From positions 1-28,624 of the forward strand of contig JBAYFX010000010.1 in the NCBI GenBank assembly GCA_041666965.1: DNA of 28,624 nt, in the 5' to 3' direction. Under the pieces are notes generated by a model. The model worked only from the letters and a program-made list of their open reading frames with translations, made no database searches and was not told the DNA's origin. Source of the DNA: JBAYFX01 sp041666965. GTDB taxonomy: Bacteria; Patescibacteriota; Microgenomatia; UBA12405. The stretch's first letter is position 1; each line of letters begins with the position of its first letter. The position numbers and the translations under genes were made by a program. Positions 23,187-28,624 of this stretch are shown piece after piece.

Positions 23187-23954
23187 ATGACCAAATCCAA
23201 TACCCCGCTTCTGATTGTCTGCGCCACCATACTTTTATCCGTCTTTTTCTTCTCCAAAACCGGTGTCTATATTAAGTCTTTAGGAGGTGCCGTTGAGTCT
23301 GGTGGCCGGGTCACTAATTCAATCTCTGTCTCGGGGGATGGTAAAGTTTATTCCCGCCCCGACATGGTCCAAATTACCCTAAGTTTCCAAGAACTGGCCC
23401 CAACCAGTCGCGAAGCCCTTGATAAAGTCAATCAAAAAATAGACCAAACTATAAAAGTCTTAAAAGATAGCGGAATAAAAGACTCCGATATTTCTACCAC
23501 CGGTTTAAATATCTACACCGAATACGATTATTCAGGATCATACCGTCGATTAATTGGCCAACGGGCTTCTCAGTCTCTTGATGTCAAAATTAAGGACTTA
23601 GATGTTAAAGCCACCAAAGCGACTCAAATAATCGATCAGCTTTCCGCTATCGATAAAGTTCAATTAGGAGGAATTCGTTTTGATATAGAAGATAAAACCA
23701 AATTCTTTACCCAAGCCCGCGAATTAGCCTTTAACAAAGCTCGTCAAAAAGCTTCCGAGCTGGCAAAACTTGGGGGAGTTAAACTTCTTAAACCTGTTTC
23801 CATCACCGACTCAACCTATGAAGTTTCACCACAACCCTACTATTCTAATGTAGCCGAAATGAAAGCCATGTCAGCTCCTGCGGCTGACACTCAGCTTCCC
23901 TCAGGCGAAATGGGAATTAGTGCCAACATCAGCATTCTCTGGGGAATCGAATAA
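23187..23954 (+). CDS. SIMPL-domain (DUF541) secreted/anchored protein
   Basis: A 255-residue protein with an N-terminal hydrophobic anchor (about 6-23) and a SIMPL domain beginning at NSISVSGDGKVYSRPDMVQI. The repeated pattern of the family continues with LKDSGIKDSDISTTGLNIYT, KVQLGGIRFDIEDKTK and ARELAFNKARQKASELAKLG, ending in ISANISILWGIE. SIMPL proteins form large cell-surface or periplasmic oligomers; their job is not well fixed. The leaderless promoter upstream sets the start. No operon partner; a tRNA gene follows. Confidence 0.9.
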   Translation: MTKSNTPLLIVCATILLSVFFFSKTGVYIKSLGGAVESGGRVTNSISVSGDGKVYSRPDMVQITLSFQELAPTSREALDKVNQKIDQTIKVLKDSGIKDSDISTTGLNIYTEYDYSGSYRRLIGQRASQSLDVKIKDLDVKATKATQIIDQLSAIDKVQLGGIRFDIEDKTKFFTQARELAFNKARQKASELAKLGGVKLLKPVSITDSTYEVSPQPYYSNVAEMKAMSAPAADTQLPSGEMGISANISILWGIE

Positions 23955-23969
23955 TCTCAATCCTTTTGG

Positions 23970-23975
23970 TATAAT
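23970..23975 (+). promoter_or_regulatory. -10 box of the tRNA-Tyr gene
   Basis: TATAAT preceded by TGG (an extended -10), ending 13 bases before the first tRNA base at 23989; this leaves a 5' leader of about 7 bases for RNase P to remove. Confidence 0.65.
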
Positions 23976-23988
23976 TTCCCGATCTCTC

Positions 23989-24060
23989 CCAGCGGTAGCC
24001 GAGCGGTTAGGCAACGGTCTGTAAAACCGTTCAAGGTTGGTTCGACTCCAACCCGCTGGA
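23989..24060 (+). tRNA. tRNA-Tyr (GUA), short variable loop, C1-G72
   Basis: A 72-base cloverleaf. The acceptor stem is CCAGCGG paired with CCGCTGG, followed by discriminator A. The D arm is GCC/GGC with a 9-base loop containing GG. The anticodon stem is ACGGT/ACCGT with loop CTGTAAA, so the anticodon is GUA. The variable loop is TCAAG, the T stem GTTGG/CCAAC and the T loop TTCGACT. CCA is not encoded. Bacterial tRNA-Tyr normally has a long variable arm and G1-C72; this one has neither. Its 3' end is 2 bases from the stop of the convergent HAM1-like gene. Confidence 0.95.
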
Positions 24061-24062
24061 CA

Positions 24063-24701
24063 TTATTTTTTCAAAACTTCAATTATTCTTGGCGTAATCG
24101 GCCACAGAACTGTGGCTGTATAGTCAAGATATTCCTCTGGCGTCATTTCCGACAACGTTTTTTTACTTTGGCCGGGCATGAAAAACCAATCATAATAATA
24201 ACCGACCTTAGTAATTCTTAAATCATCGGCAGCCTTTCCCCTTACCCTTACTTCGTCGCTAACCATTACTCCATCGGGGAAGGCTATAGCAATGCCATAT
24301 ACAGACCACAAAAATCTATTTTCTATTCCAACTAATCGGGCCAAAACTTCACGGCTTTTTGCCACATCGGCCTCAAATCTATTTTCTACCCCTCCCAATA
24401 TCATTTTTTCATCCCCAGTGAAAGCCATTTTAGTCAAGGTGCCCGGCCAATAATTTAAGCCTTCAAATTCAATCCCTCTGTCAAAAGAAACTGAAATTAT
24501 TCCTGATGCCTGACAATAAGCCCTAGCTTTCAGTTCGCTGTCCCCCTTAAAGCTTCCTGAATTCTCGTCAACTTCTACATTTAGTCCAAGCTCTTTGGGG
24601 TTTAAGAATTTATACCATTTATCCAATCCTAATCTTTTGCATGAATACAAAAACGGCTCGACTTTAGATCTGTTTGTCGTTGCAATAAGTATTTCACACA
24701 T
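24063..24701 (-). CDS. HAM1/RdgB-like non-canonical NTP pyrophosphatase, divergent
   Basis: A 212-residue protein resembling the house-cleaning enzymes that hydrolyse ITP, XTP and dITP. Seen: ILIATTNRSKVEPF at the N-terminus (the family TxNxxK), a region ENSGSFKGDSELKARAYCQA equivalent to the usual E..G.TF..NA..KA, and VSFDRGIEFEGL in place of ADDSGLEV. The first Asp of that pair is Phe and the second is kept. Then YWPGTLTK, close to the family PG segment. It is a divergent member; the substrate may differ. A TATAAT on the minus strand (24721-24716) lies 14 bases before the ATG. Confidence 0.72.
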   Translation of the reverse strand: MCEILIATTNRSKVEPFLYSCKRLGLDKWYKFLNPKELGLNVEVDENSGSFKGDSELKARAYCQASGIISVSFDRGIEFEGLNYWPGTLTKMAFTGDEKMILGGVENRFEADVAKSREVLARLVGIENRFLWSVYGIAIAFPDGVMVSDEVRVRGKAADDLRITKVGYYYDWFFMPGQSKKTLSEMTPEEYLDYTATVLWPITPRIIEVLKK

Positions 24702-24715
24702 ACATCTTTATTAGC

Positions 24716-24721
24716 ATTATA
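24716..24721 (-). promoter_or_regulatory. -10 box of the HAM1-like gene
   Basis: TATAAT on the minus strand, 14 bases before the ATG at 24701, giving a predicted leader of about 8 bases. No recognisable Shine-Dalgarno lies in that leader. Confidence 0.45.
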
Positions 24722-24771
24722 CTTTTGTAAGAGGCTAGATACCAGATGCTTTGAAGATTATTTTAATTATT

Positions 24772-24777
24772 TATAAT
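24772..24777 (+). promoter_or_regulatory. -10 box of the histidine phosphatase-methyltransferase operon
   Basis: TATAAT ending 5 bases before the ATG at 24783. A TTGAAG at 24751-24756 is a possible -35 but the spacing of 15 bases is short. The 81-base gap between this gene and the HAM1-like gene holds the two divergent promoters and nothing else I can see. Confidence 0.5.
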
Positions 24778-24782
24778 AAGAA

Positions 24783-25388
24783 ATGATGAAACTGATTATT
24801 ACTCGTCACGGAGAGTCAGAAGAAAACTCCTTAGGTATTCTCCAGGGGCTATTACCCGGTAAGTTGAATGAGAAAGGTAGGCAACAAGCGGAAAAACTTG
24901 GTCAACGACTGTCAAAAGAAAAGATAGATATTGTTTATTGTTCGCCAGTCAGTCGTTGTCAAGAAACCCTAGACATAATTAGAAAACATATAAACCCATC
25001 AATTCCTATTATTGTTTCAAATCTAATTCAGGAAAGAGACTTTGGTAAATTAAGCGGTAAATCGTGGAATGAAATAAACTTTGATGATCTGGACATTGAT
25101 AGTGACGAGAATAAACAATTAGGAGTTGAGAGTTTAGGTGAATTAAGCCAAAGAACCCAAAAATTTATTGATGAAGTTAAGTCTAAACATCCGAATCAAA
25201 CCGTTTTAGTTGTCAGTCATAGTAACCCTCTCCGTATGGTTTTCGCCCACTTACTCCATATGACCTTTCTTGAAGTATTGGAGAAAATCAAAATTAAAAA
25301 TGCCTCACTAAGCATATTAGAAATAACTGATGAAGCCAAAGCGCTGATGATTAACTACACAAGTTATTTGGTAGAAATAAAGGAGTAG
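24783..25388 (+). CDS. Histidine phosphatase superfamily protein (phosphoglycerate mutase-like)
   Basis: A 201-residue phosphatase. The catalytic motif is LIITRHGESEENS with the RHGE tetrad at 8-11. SPVSRCQETLDII follows, then an acidic ERDFGKLSG and a second His in VVSHSNPLRMVFAH. These fit the single-branch family that includes cofactor-dependent phosphoglycerate mutase, fructose-2,6-bisphosphatase and alpha-ribazole phosphatase; the substrate is not defined. Unlike most plus-strand neighbours, the coding strand is purine-rich (34 of the 60 bases at 24781-24840). It is followed by the methyltransferase gene with a recognisable Shine-Dalgarno, so this pair may have a separate origin. Confidence 0.88.
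   Translation: MMKLIITRHGESEENSLGILQGLLPGKLNEKGRQQAEKLGQRLSKEKIDIVYCSPVSRCQETLDIIRKHINPSIPIIVSNLIQERDFGKLSGKSWNEINFDDLDIDSDENKQLGVESLGELSQRTQKFIDEVKSKHPNQTVLVVSHSNPLRMVFAHLLHMTFLEVLEKIKIKNASLSILEITDEAKALMINYTSYLVEIKE
25381..25386 (+). promoter_or_regulatory. Shine-Dalgarno for the methyltransferase gene
   Basis: AGGAGT lies 6 bases before the ATG at 25393 and runs into the stop codon of the preceding gene. It is the only clear Shine-Dalgarno I found in the window, and supports the chosen start. Confidence 0.55.
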
Positions 25389-25392
25389 TATT

Positions 25393-26046
25393 ATGCTTCA
25401 ATCAAAACCTTGGAATTGGAATGTTGCTGACTCAGAATATTGGCAAACGGCTGCCTCAGAAGTTTATCCTTTGGTCTCTCGCTGGAAAAAACTAAACTTA
25501 ACCCGATTGCTTGATTTAGGTTGTGGAGTTGGCCGTCATGCCCTGCTGTTTGCTTCGAATGGATTTAAAGTTTCTGCCACCGATTTATCAGCCGAAGGTA
25601 TTGAAAAGTTAAACCAGCACGCCCAGTCCAACAACCTTCAAATAGACACTCAAGTTGCCGATATGATTGCCCTGCCTTACGCCAATAATTCGTTTGACTG
25701 TCTTATTGCCTATCACGCCATTTATCACCAGGACGACCAGGGTATTAAAAAGGTTATCAGTGAAATAAATCGAGTTTTAACTCCGGGTGGTGAGGCGTTT
25801 ATTACTTTTAACTCTCAATCAAACTCTGCTTTTTCTGACCCCAATAACACTCACCTTTCTCCAAATACCATAATCAAAAATTCCGGTCATGAATCCGGTA
25901 TTCCTCACTTTTACGCTACAAAAGGGGGTATTGAACAACTCTTAACCGGTTTTAATATTGTCGAGTTTAGTCATAAGGAAGAGTATTACCAAGATGACCC
26001 AAACTACGTTGCCGCCCATTACTTTGTTCTTGTAAAGAAGATATAA
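25393..26046 (+). CDS. Class I SAM-dependent methyltransferase
   Basis: A 217-residue methyltransferase. Motif I is LLDLGCGVGRHALLFA (39-54), the acidic post-I residue is in VSATDLSAEGIEKL, motif II is VADMIALPYANNSFDCLIAY and a later element is INRVLTPGGEAFITF. The fold and order match methyltransferase_11/25 types; the substrate could be a small molecule, a quinone-like compound or a lipid. It is four bases from the histidine phosphatase gene and probably on its mRNA. The C-terminus (SHKEEYYQDDPNYVAAHYFV) lies opposite the end of the convergent hydrolase gene for 80 bases. Confidence 0.88.
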   Translation: MLQSKPWNWNVADSEYWQTAASEVYPLVSRWKKLNLTRLLDLGCGVGRHALLFASNGFKVSATDLSAEGIEKLNQHAQSNNLQIDTQVADMIALPYANNSFDCLIAYHAIYHQDDQGIKKVISEINRVLTPGGEAFITFNSQSNSAFSDPNNTHLSPNTIIKNSGHESGIPHFYATKGGIEQLLTGFNIVEFSHKEEYYQDDPNYVAAHYFVLVKKI

Positions 26047-26887
26047 ATTTCCAAATAGCCGCTGCAGCTTTTTTGGGTTGTTCTACAGTTACCACGTGTC
26101 CTGCTTCCTCAATTTCTACAAATTGATATTTTTCCATTCCAATAATCGACTTTGCTTGGGTCGCATTACAGATTTTGTCGTGTTTTCCATATAAAAACAA
26201 AACCGGAACCTTACCCTCTCCTAGAAGTTTTTCTGTGTCGGTATTCAGTATTTCGTCCCCAATTTCCACATAAGCTTTGGAATCAATATTCTTTCTGGAA
26301 ACCAAACCAAATTGGTTTATCAGTTTTGGGTCAAATTTATACATGTTCATGAGCCAAGCCGCTGTGTAAGCATATACTTTCCTTTTAATCAAAAATCCAA
26401 GTACTTTTTGAGCTTTCTCGTGTTTTTCAGCAAATCCATAAATTCGCCGACCAGCCGCAAACAAGCGTTTTCTGGCTTTTTTTCTAAACACCCCTCCAAC
26501 CATTATTAACCCAAGTAAATCCTTACCGAAATTTTGGTAATATTTAGCCGCCACGAAACTGCCCATTGAGTGTCCTAAAATGAAAAACTTTTTAAGCCCT
26601 AATTCGTTTTTTAACTTTTTTATCACAGTTGCCTCAATTTTTAGACTATAGTGTTTCAATCTACTGCTTTGGCCATACCCCGGCAAGTCAACCAAAATCA
26701 CCCGGGTATTTGGAATTAAAAAACTTCCCATTGGTGCCAACCCTCTCCAGTCATTGGTCCATCCGTGAATCATGATTATTGGAACACCCTCTCCAGCTTC
26801 GGCTATGTTTACCTTAATTCTGCCCACATTAATGGATTTTTCCCTAAAATTGTCAAAAACAGCGATGTTTTTATTATTTCGCGGCAT
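25967..26887 (-). CDS. Alpha/beta hydrolase
   Basis: A protein of about 306 residues. The family pattern is AGEGVPIIMIHGWTNDWRG (31-49), LVDLPGYGQSS (65-75), the nucleophile elbow ILGHSMGSFVA with Ser107, then LYGKHDKICN for the acid and EEAGHVVTVEQP for the His. The catalytic triad is complete; the substrate is unknown. The frame is open to a GTG at 26953. I prefer ATG at 26887 because TAGAAT (minus strand 26906-26901) lies 13 bases before it and typical proteins begin near here. After FISSL the last 21 residues (QEQSNGRQRSLG and on) lie opposite the methyltransferase gene and look like read-through sequence. Confidence 0.82.
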   Translation of the reverse strand: MPRNNKNIAVFDNFREKSINVGRIKVNIAEAGEGVPIIMIHGWTNDWRGLAPMGSFLIPNTRVILVDLPGYGQSSRLKHYSLKIEATVIKKLKNELGLKKFFILGHSMGSFVAAKYYQNFGKDLLGLIMVGGVFRKKARKRLFAAGRRIYGFAEKHEKAQKVLGFLIKRKVYAYTAAWLMNMYKFDPKLINQFGLVSRKNIDSKAYVEIGDEILNTDTEKLLGEGKVPVLFLYGKHDKICNATQAKSIIGMEKYQFVEIEEAGHVVTVEQPKKAAAAIWKFISSLQEQSNGRQRSLGHLGNTLPYD

Positions 26888-26899
26888 GATTCTATTTTT

Positions 26900-26906
26900 T
26901 ATTCTA
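26900..26906. promoter_or_regulatory. Overlapping divergent -10 boxes for the hydrolase and the small membrane protein
   Basis: TATTCTA gives TATTCT on the plus strand (26900-26905) and TAGAAT on the minus strand (26906-26901). Each lies 13 bases from the preferred start on its side. It is the same layout as at 15389-15397. Confidence 0.4.
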
Positions 26907-26918
26907 CCTCTTACTTTT

Positions 26919-27404
26919 ATGTCTGTTAGAAATGTATTAATATTAATTATCACAAAAACATTAACCGGGTTACTATTTGTTAGTCAAATACTCTTGCTTT
27001 TGATCGTCCTGATATCTTACCCGAAACGTAATCTTGCCCCTGTATCTTTAAGTCAACGTAATGAAAAATGTTTGCCTATTTATGCCTCAGAAGCTTATTC
27101 CTATTACTACGATCATTCTGTTGATGATCGTTTTCAAATGACTACTAGTCAGGAAGAGTCCGACGAATTCATCCATAACTTATGTGAAAACTGTCAGTCA
27201 AAAGAAGTTAAATATGGCCGCAATTCTTACCACCTTTGGTTTAATCCGAATTCTAATAAATATATTTCCATCGTTTTTAAACCTTCAGGTAACTATTGTT
27301 TTACCAACGAAATCCGAATTGATAATCTAAATGCCTCCCGAGATGAAATTGAAATGAACCAAGCCGAAGTTGATTCATGGTTAGAATCTACAAAAAACTG
27401 GTAA
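26919..27404 (+). CDS. Small membrane-anchored protein, unknown
   Basis: Not recognised. From the ATG at 26919 (MSVRNVLILI) the product is about 161 residues: one long hydrophobic segment at about 5-33 and a soluble part of about 125 residues. The soluble part has CysXXCys-like CENCQS around 90-95, several Tyr (SYYYDHS), many acidic residues and DEIEMNQAEVDSWLE at the C-terminus. The frame is open further upstream (to 26772), but that would run through the hydrolase gene. An ATG at 26886 is an alternative start. It ends 25 bases before recF. Confidence 0.5.
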   Translation: MSVRNVLILIITKTLTGLLFVSQILLLLIVLISYPKRNLAPVSLSQRNEKCLPIYASEAYSYYYDHSVDDRFQMTTSQEESDEFIHNLCENCQSKEVKYGRNSYHLWFNPNSNKYISIVFKPSGNYCFTNEIRIDNLNASRDEIEMNQAEVDSWLESTKNW

Positions 27405-27414
27405 ATATCCTCCC

Positions 27415-27423
27415 TGCTATACT
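27415..27423 (+). promoter_or_regulatory. Extended -10 promoter of recF
   Basis: TGCTATACT, with TATACT ending 6 bases before the ATG at 27430. No good -35; the TGn extension would compensate. It implies a leaderless recF mRNA. Confidence 0.6.
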
Positions 27424-27429
27424 CCCACT

Positions 27430-28488
27430 ATGTCTCTGTCTTCGCTAATTTTGGACAATTTTCGCACCTATTCCCACCGGGAATTCAGTTTTCAGGACGG
27501 CGTTAATCTTATTTATGGCCCCAACGCTTCCGGTAAAACCAACCTGCTTGAAGCTATGTTTTTCCTAGCTACTGGCAAATCTTTTCGGGCCTCAACCTCT
27601 CGTCATCTGGTTTCTTGGGGAGAGTCTTTTACTACCGTTCGGGGTCAGCTAAAAAATAGTCAACAAACGAGCTTTGAAACTAAGCTGATTTTGCCAACCA
27701 CTTCAACCGGTTTCCGCCGAGTTTTTTTAATCGATGAATCGGTTAAAAAAAGGTCCCAGTACTTGGGTCAAATTAAGCCAGTCGTTTTCCAGCCCGATGA
27801 CATTCGCCTAATATCGGGCTCTCCCTCCCGCCGCCGCGATTTTTTTGATTTATTGTTTACTTCTTTTGATTGGCGCTATACCCAAGCCTTGTCCCAATAT
27901 CACCGCACCCTCAATCACCGCCGCTTAGTTCTCTTGCGTTTGTCCCAGCGTCTAGCCCGACCCGATGAGCTCTATTTTTGGGATCAATCTCTTATTAAAA
28001 ACGGCCAAATCATTACCGATTCTCGTCAAAAGTTTGTTATCTTTGCCAATCAATTTTTCGCTACCCACTCCGAACCGCAATTTCAACGCTTAAAAATAAT
28101 CTACCCGCCTCAACCTATTACTTCCGAGTCACTTAATTCTCGGCTCAATTACGATATTGCCCATGCCCAAACCTCCCATGGGGCCCACCGGGAAGATTTT
28201 TGCTTAACTAGTTCTGAGTTTAAAACTGACAATCCCAATTTAGCCTATTGGGCTAGCCGTGGTCAGCAGCGTTTGGGTGTACTGGCTTTAAAATTAGCCC
28301 AACTCGAGTTTCTTAAATTACTCCCTGGTCATAGCCCTCTTTTAATGCTTGATGATATCTTTTCCGAGCTCGATTCAGAACACCAGGAACTACTGATCAA
28401 TTTATGTCTAAGTTACCAAACAATAATCACCTCAACCTTCGTTCTTCCCCACCTTGAGACCCAAGCTAATTTACTACAACTTACTTAG
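27430..28488 (+). CDS. recF: DNA replication and repair protein RecF
   Basis: A 352-residue SMC-like ATPase that binds DNA at gap ends and loads RecA with RecO/RecR. The Walker A is GPNASGKTN (30-38), the signature region SRGQQRLGVLALKLAQLEFL lies late in the protein, and the Walker B is LLMLDDIFSELD. The starting LILDNFRTY (F-R-x-Y) and RRRDFFD are also family features. Length matches. The leaderless promoter sets the start. It lies beside unrelated genes here; the usual dnaA-dnaN neighbours are not in view. Confidence 0.96.
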   Translation: MSLSSLILDNFRTYSHREFSFQDGVNLIYGPNASGKTNLLEAMFFLATGKSFRASTSRHLVSWGESFTTVRGQLKNSQQTSFETKLILPTTSTGFRRVFLIDESVKKRSQYLGQIKPVVFQPDDIRLISGSPSRRRDFFDLLFTSFDWRYTQALSQYHRTLNHRRLVLLRLSQRLARPDELYFWDQSLIKNGQIITDSRQKFVIFANQFFATHSEPQFQRLKIIYPPQPITSESLNSRLNYDIAHAQTSHGAHREDFCLTSSEFKTDNPNLAYWASRGQQRLGVLALKLAQLEFLKLLPGHSPLLMLDDIFSELDSEHQELLINLCLSYQTIITSTFVLPHLETQANLLQLT

Positions 28489-28624
28489 TGTATTGTGGCT
28501 AGTTTTGATATATAATACCCCTACCCAAGCCCGAGTGGCTTGATTTTTTTGCTCCTTAACAACTTCTACAGCTTTACAACTTTTATTTTAAAAACTTTAC
28601 AGTTTGTTTGTTAGCACCAGAAGA
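28489..28624. other. Non-coding tail with a -10-like box, a terminator and a possible leader
   Basis: After recF there is a TATAAT (28511-28516), then the terminator below, then an AT-rich stretch with the small inverted repeat AAACT-TTAC-AGTTT (28592-28605). No reading frame of note is seen. It may be the leader of a gene beyond the window. Confidence 0.4.
28526..28549 (+). terminator. Rho-independent terminator after recF
   Basis: CAAGCC (28526-28531), loop CGAGT, GGCTTG (28537-28542) form a perfect 6-bp stem, followed by A and a run of seven T (28544-28550). Confidence 0.75.

Noticed and set aside
24061..24075. Terminator for the tRNA gene
   Set aside because: There is a short T-run but no separate hairpin between the tRNA and the convergent stop, so I did not call it.
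26772..26918. Longer N-terminus for the small membrane protein
   Set aside because: This stretch is antisense to the alpha/beta hydrolase N-terminus, whose family motifs are unmistakable.
1..28624. Archaeal origin of the window, suggested by the tRNA-Tyr
   Set aside because: Bifunctional PBPs, RecF, a type II lipoprotein signal and sigma-70-type promoters are bacterial.
1..28624. Alternative genetic code with TGA as glycine
   Set aside because: Several genes, such as transketolase C and the PfkB-family neighbour, end in TGA at sensible places, and no conserved glycine falls at an in-frame TGA.
1..28624. Mobile element, prophage or defence island
   Set aside because: No transposase, integrase, phage structural gene, toxin-antitoxin pair or terminal inverted repeats were seen.

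Overview
The window reads as a chromosome fragment of a Candidate Phyla Radiation (Patescibacteria) bacterium, most likely Microgenomates-like. The grounds are extreme packing (33 genes and one tRNA, with most junctions overlapping), short and divergent core enzymes, split transketolase genes, PEGA, DUF5667, SIMPL and CapA-type surface proteins, and two linked bifunctional penicillin-binding proteins. TGA is used as an ordinary stop, so this is not a code-25 lineage. No CRISPR array, insertion sequence or prophage was seen.

Layout, left to right. A partial ECF sigma factor (minus) diverges from a five-gene plus-strand operon: transketolase N and C halves, class II aldolase, a PfkB-family sugar kinase and a one-helix membrane protein. 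Converging on it is a minus-strand envelope set: nucleotidyltransferase, DUF5667-like membrane protein and two class A PBPs. Next is a plus-strand membrane glycosylation cassette (GT2-like, GT39-like, small membrane protein, WecA/MraY-like), then a PEGA/SH3 lipoprotein divergent from a CapA-family protein. A seven-gene minus-strand operon follows in which every junction overlaps: rpiB, pgk, alpha/beta hydrolase, gap, rpe, cdd and a LOG-like protein. The right third is a patchwork: YgjP-like metalloprotease, Nudix hydrolase, exonuclease III, SIMPL protein, tRNA-Tyr, HAM1-like NTPase, histidine phosphatase with methyltransferase, alpha/beta hydrolase, small membrane protein and recF.

How the genes may work together. 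The tkt and rpiB operons carry much of the non-oxidative pentose phosphate pathway and the payoff start of glycolysis. With cdd and the LOG-like gene they could route ribose from scavenged nucleosides or nucleotides to glyceraldehyde-3-phosphate, then to ATP and NAD(P)H. Several of these enzymes lack textbook active-site residues.

Two features cut across the window. Most operon-leading genes have a TATAMT-like -10 box only 5 to 14 bases before the start codon, implying leaderless or near-leaderless transcripts; internal genes are reached by stop/start overlaps. The tRNA-Tyr has a C1-G72 pair and a 5-base variable loop, unlike the standard bacterial form. I found no single locus that I can defend as a wholly new system. 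The strongest leads are the tRNA-Tyr, the leaderless architecture, the pentose/nucleoside operons with altered active sites, and a gene-conversion tract between the two PBP genes.
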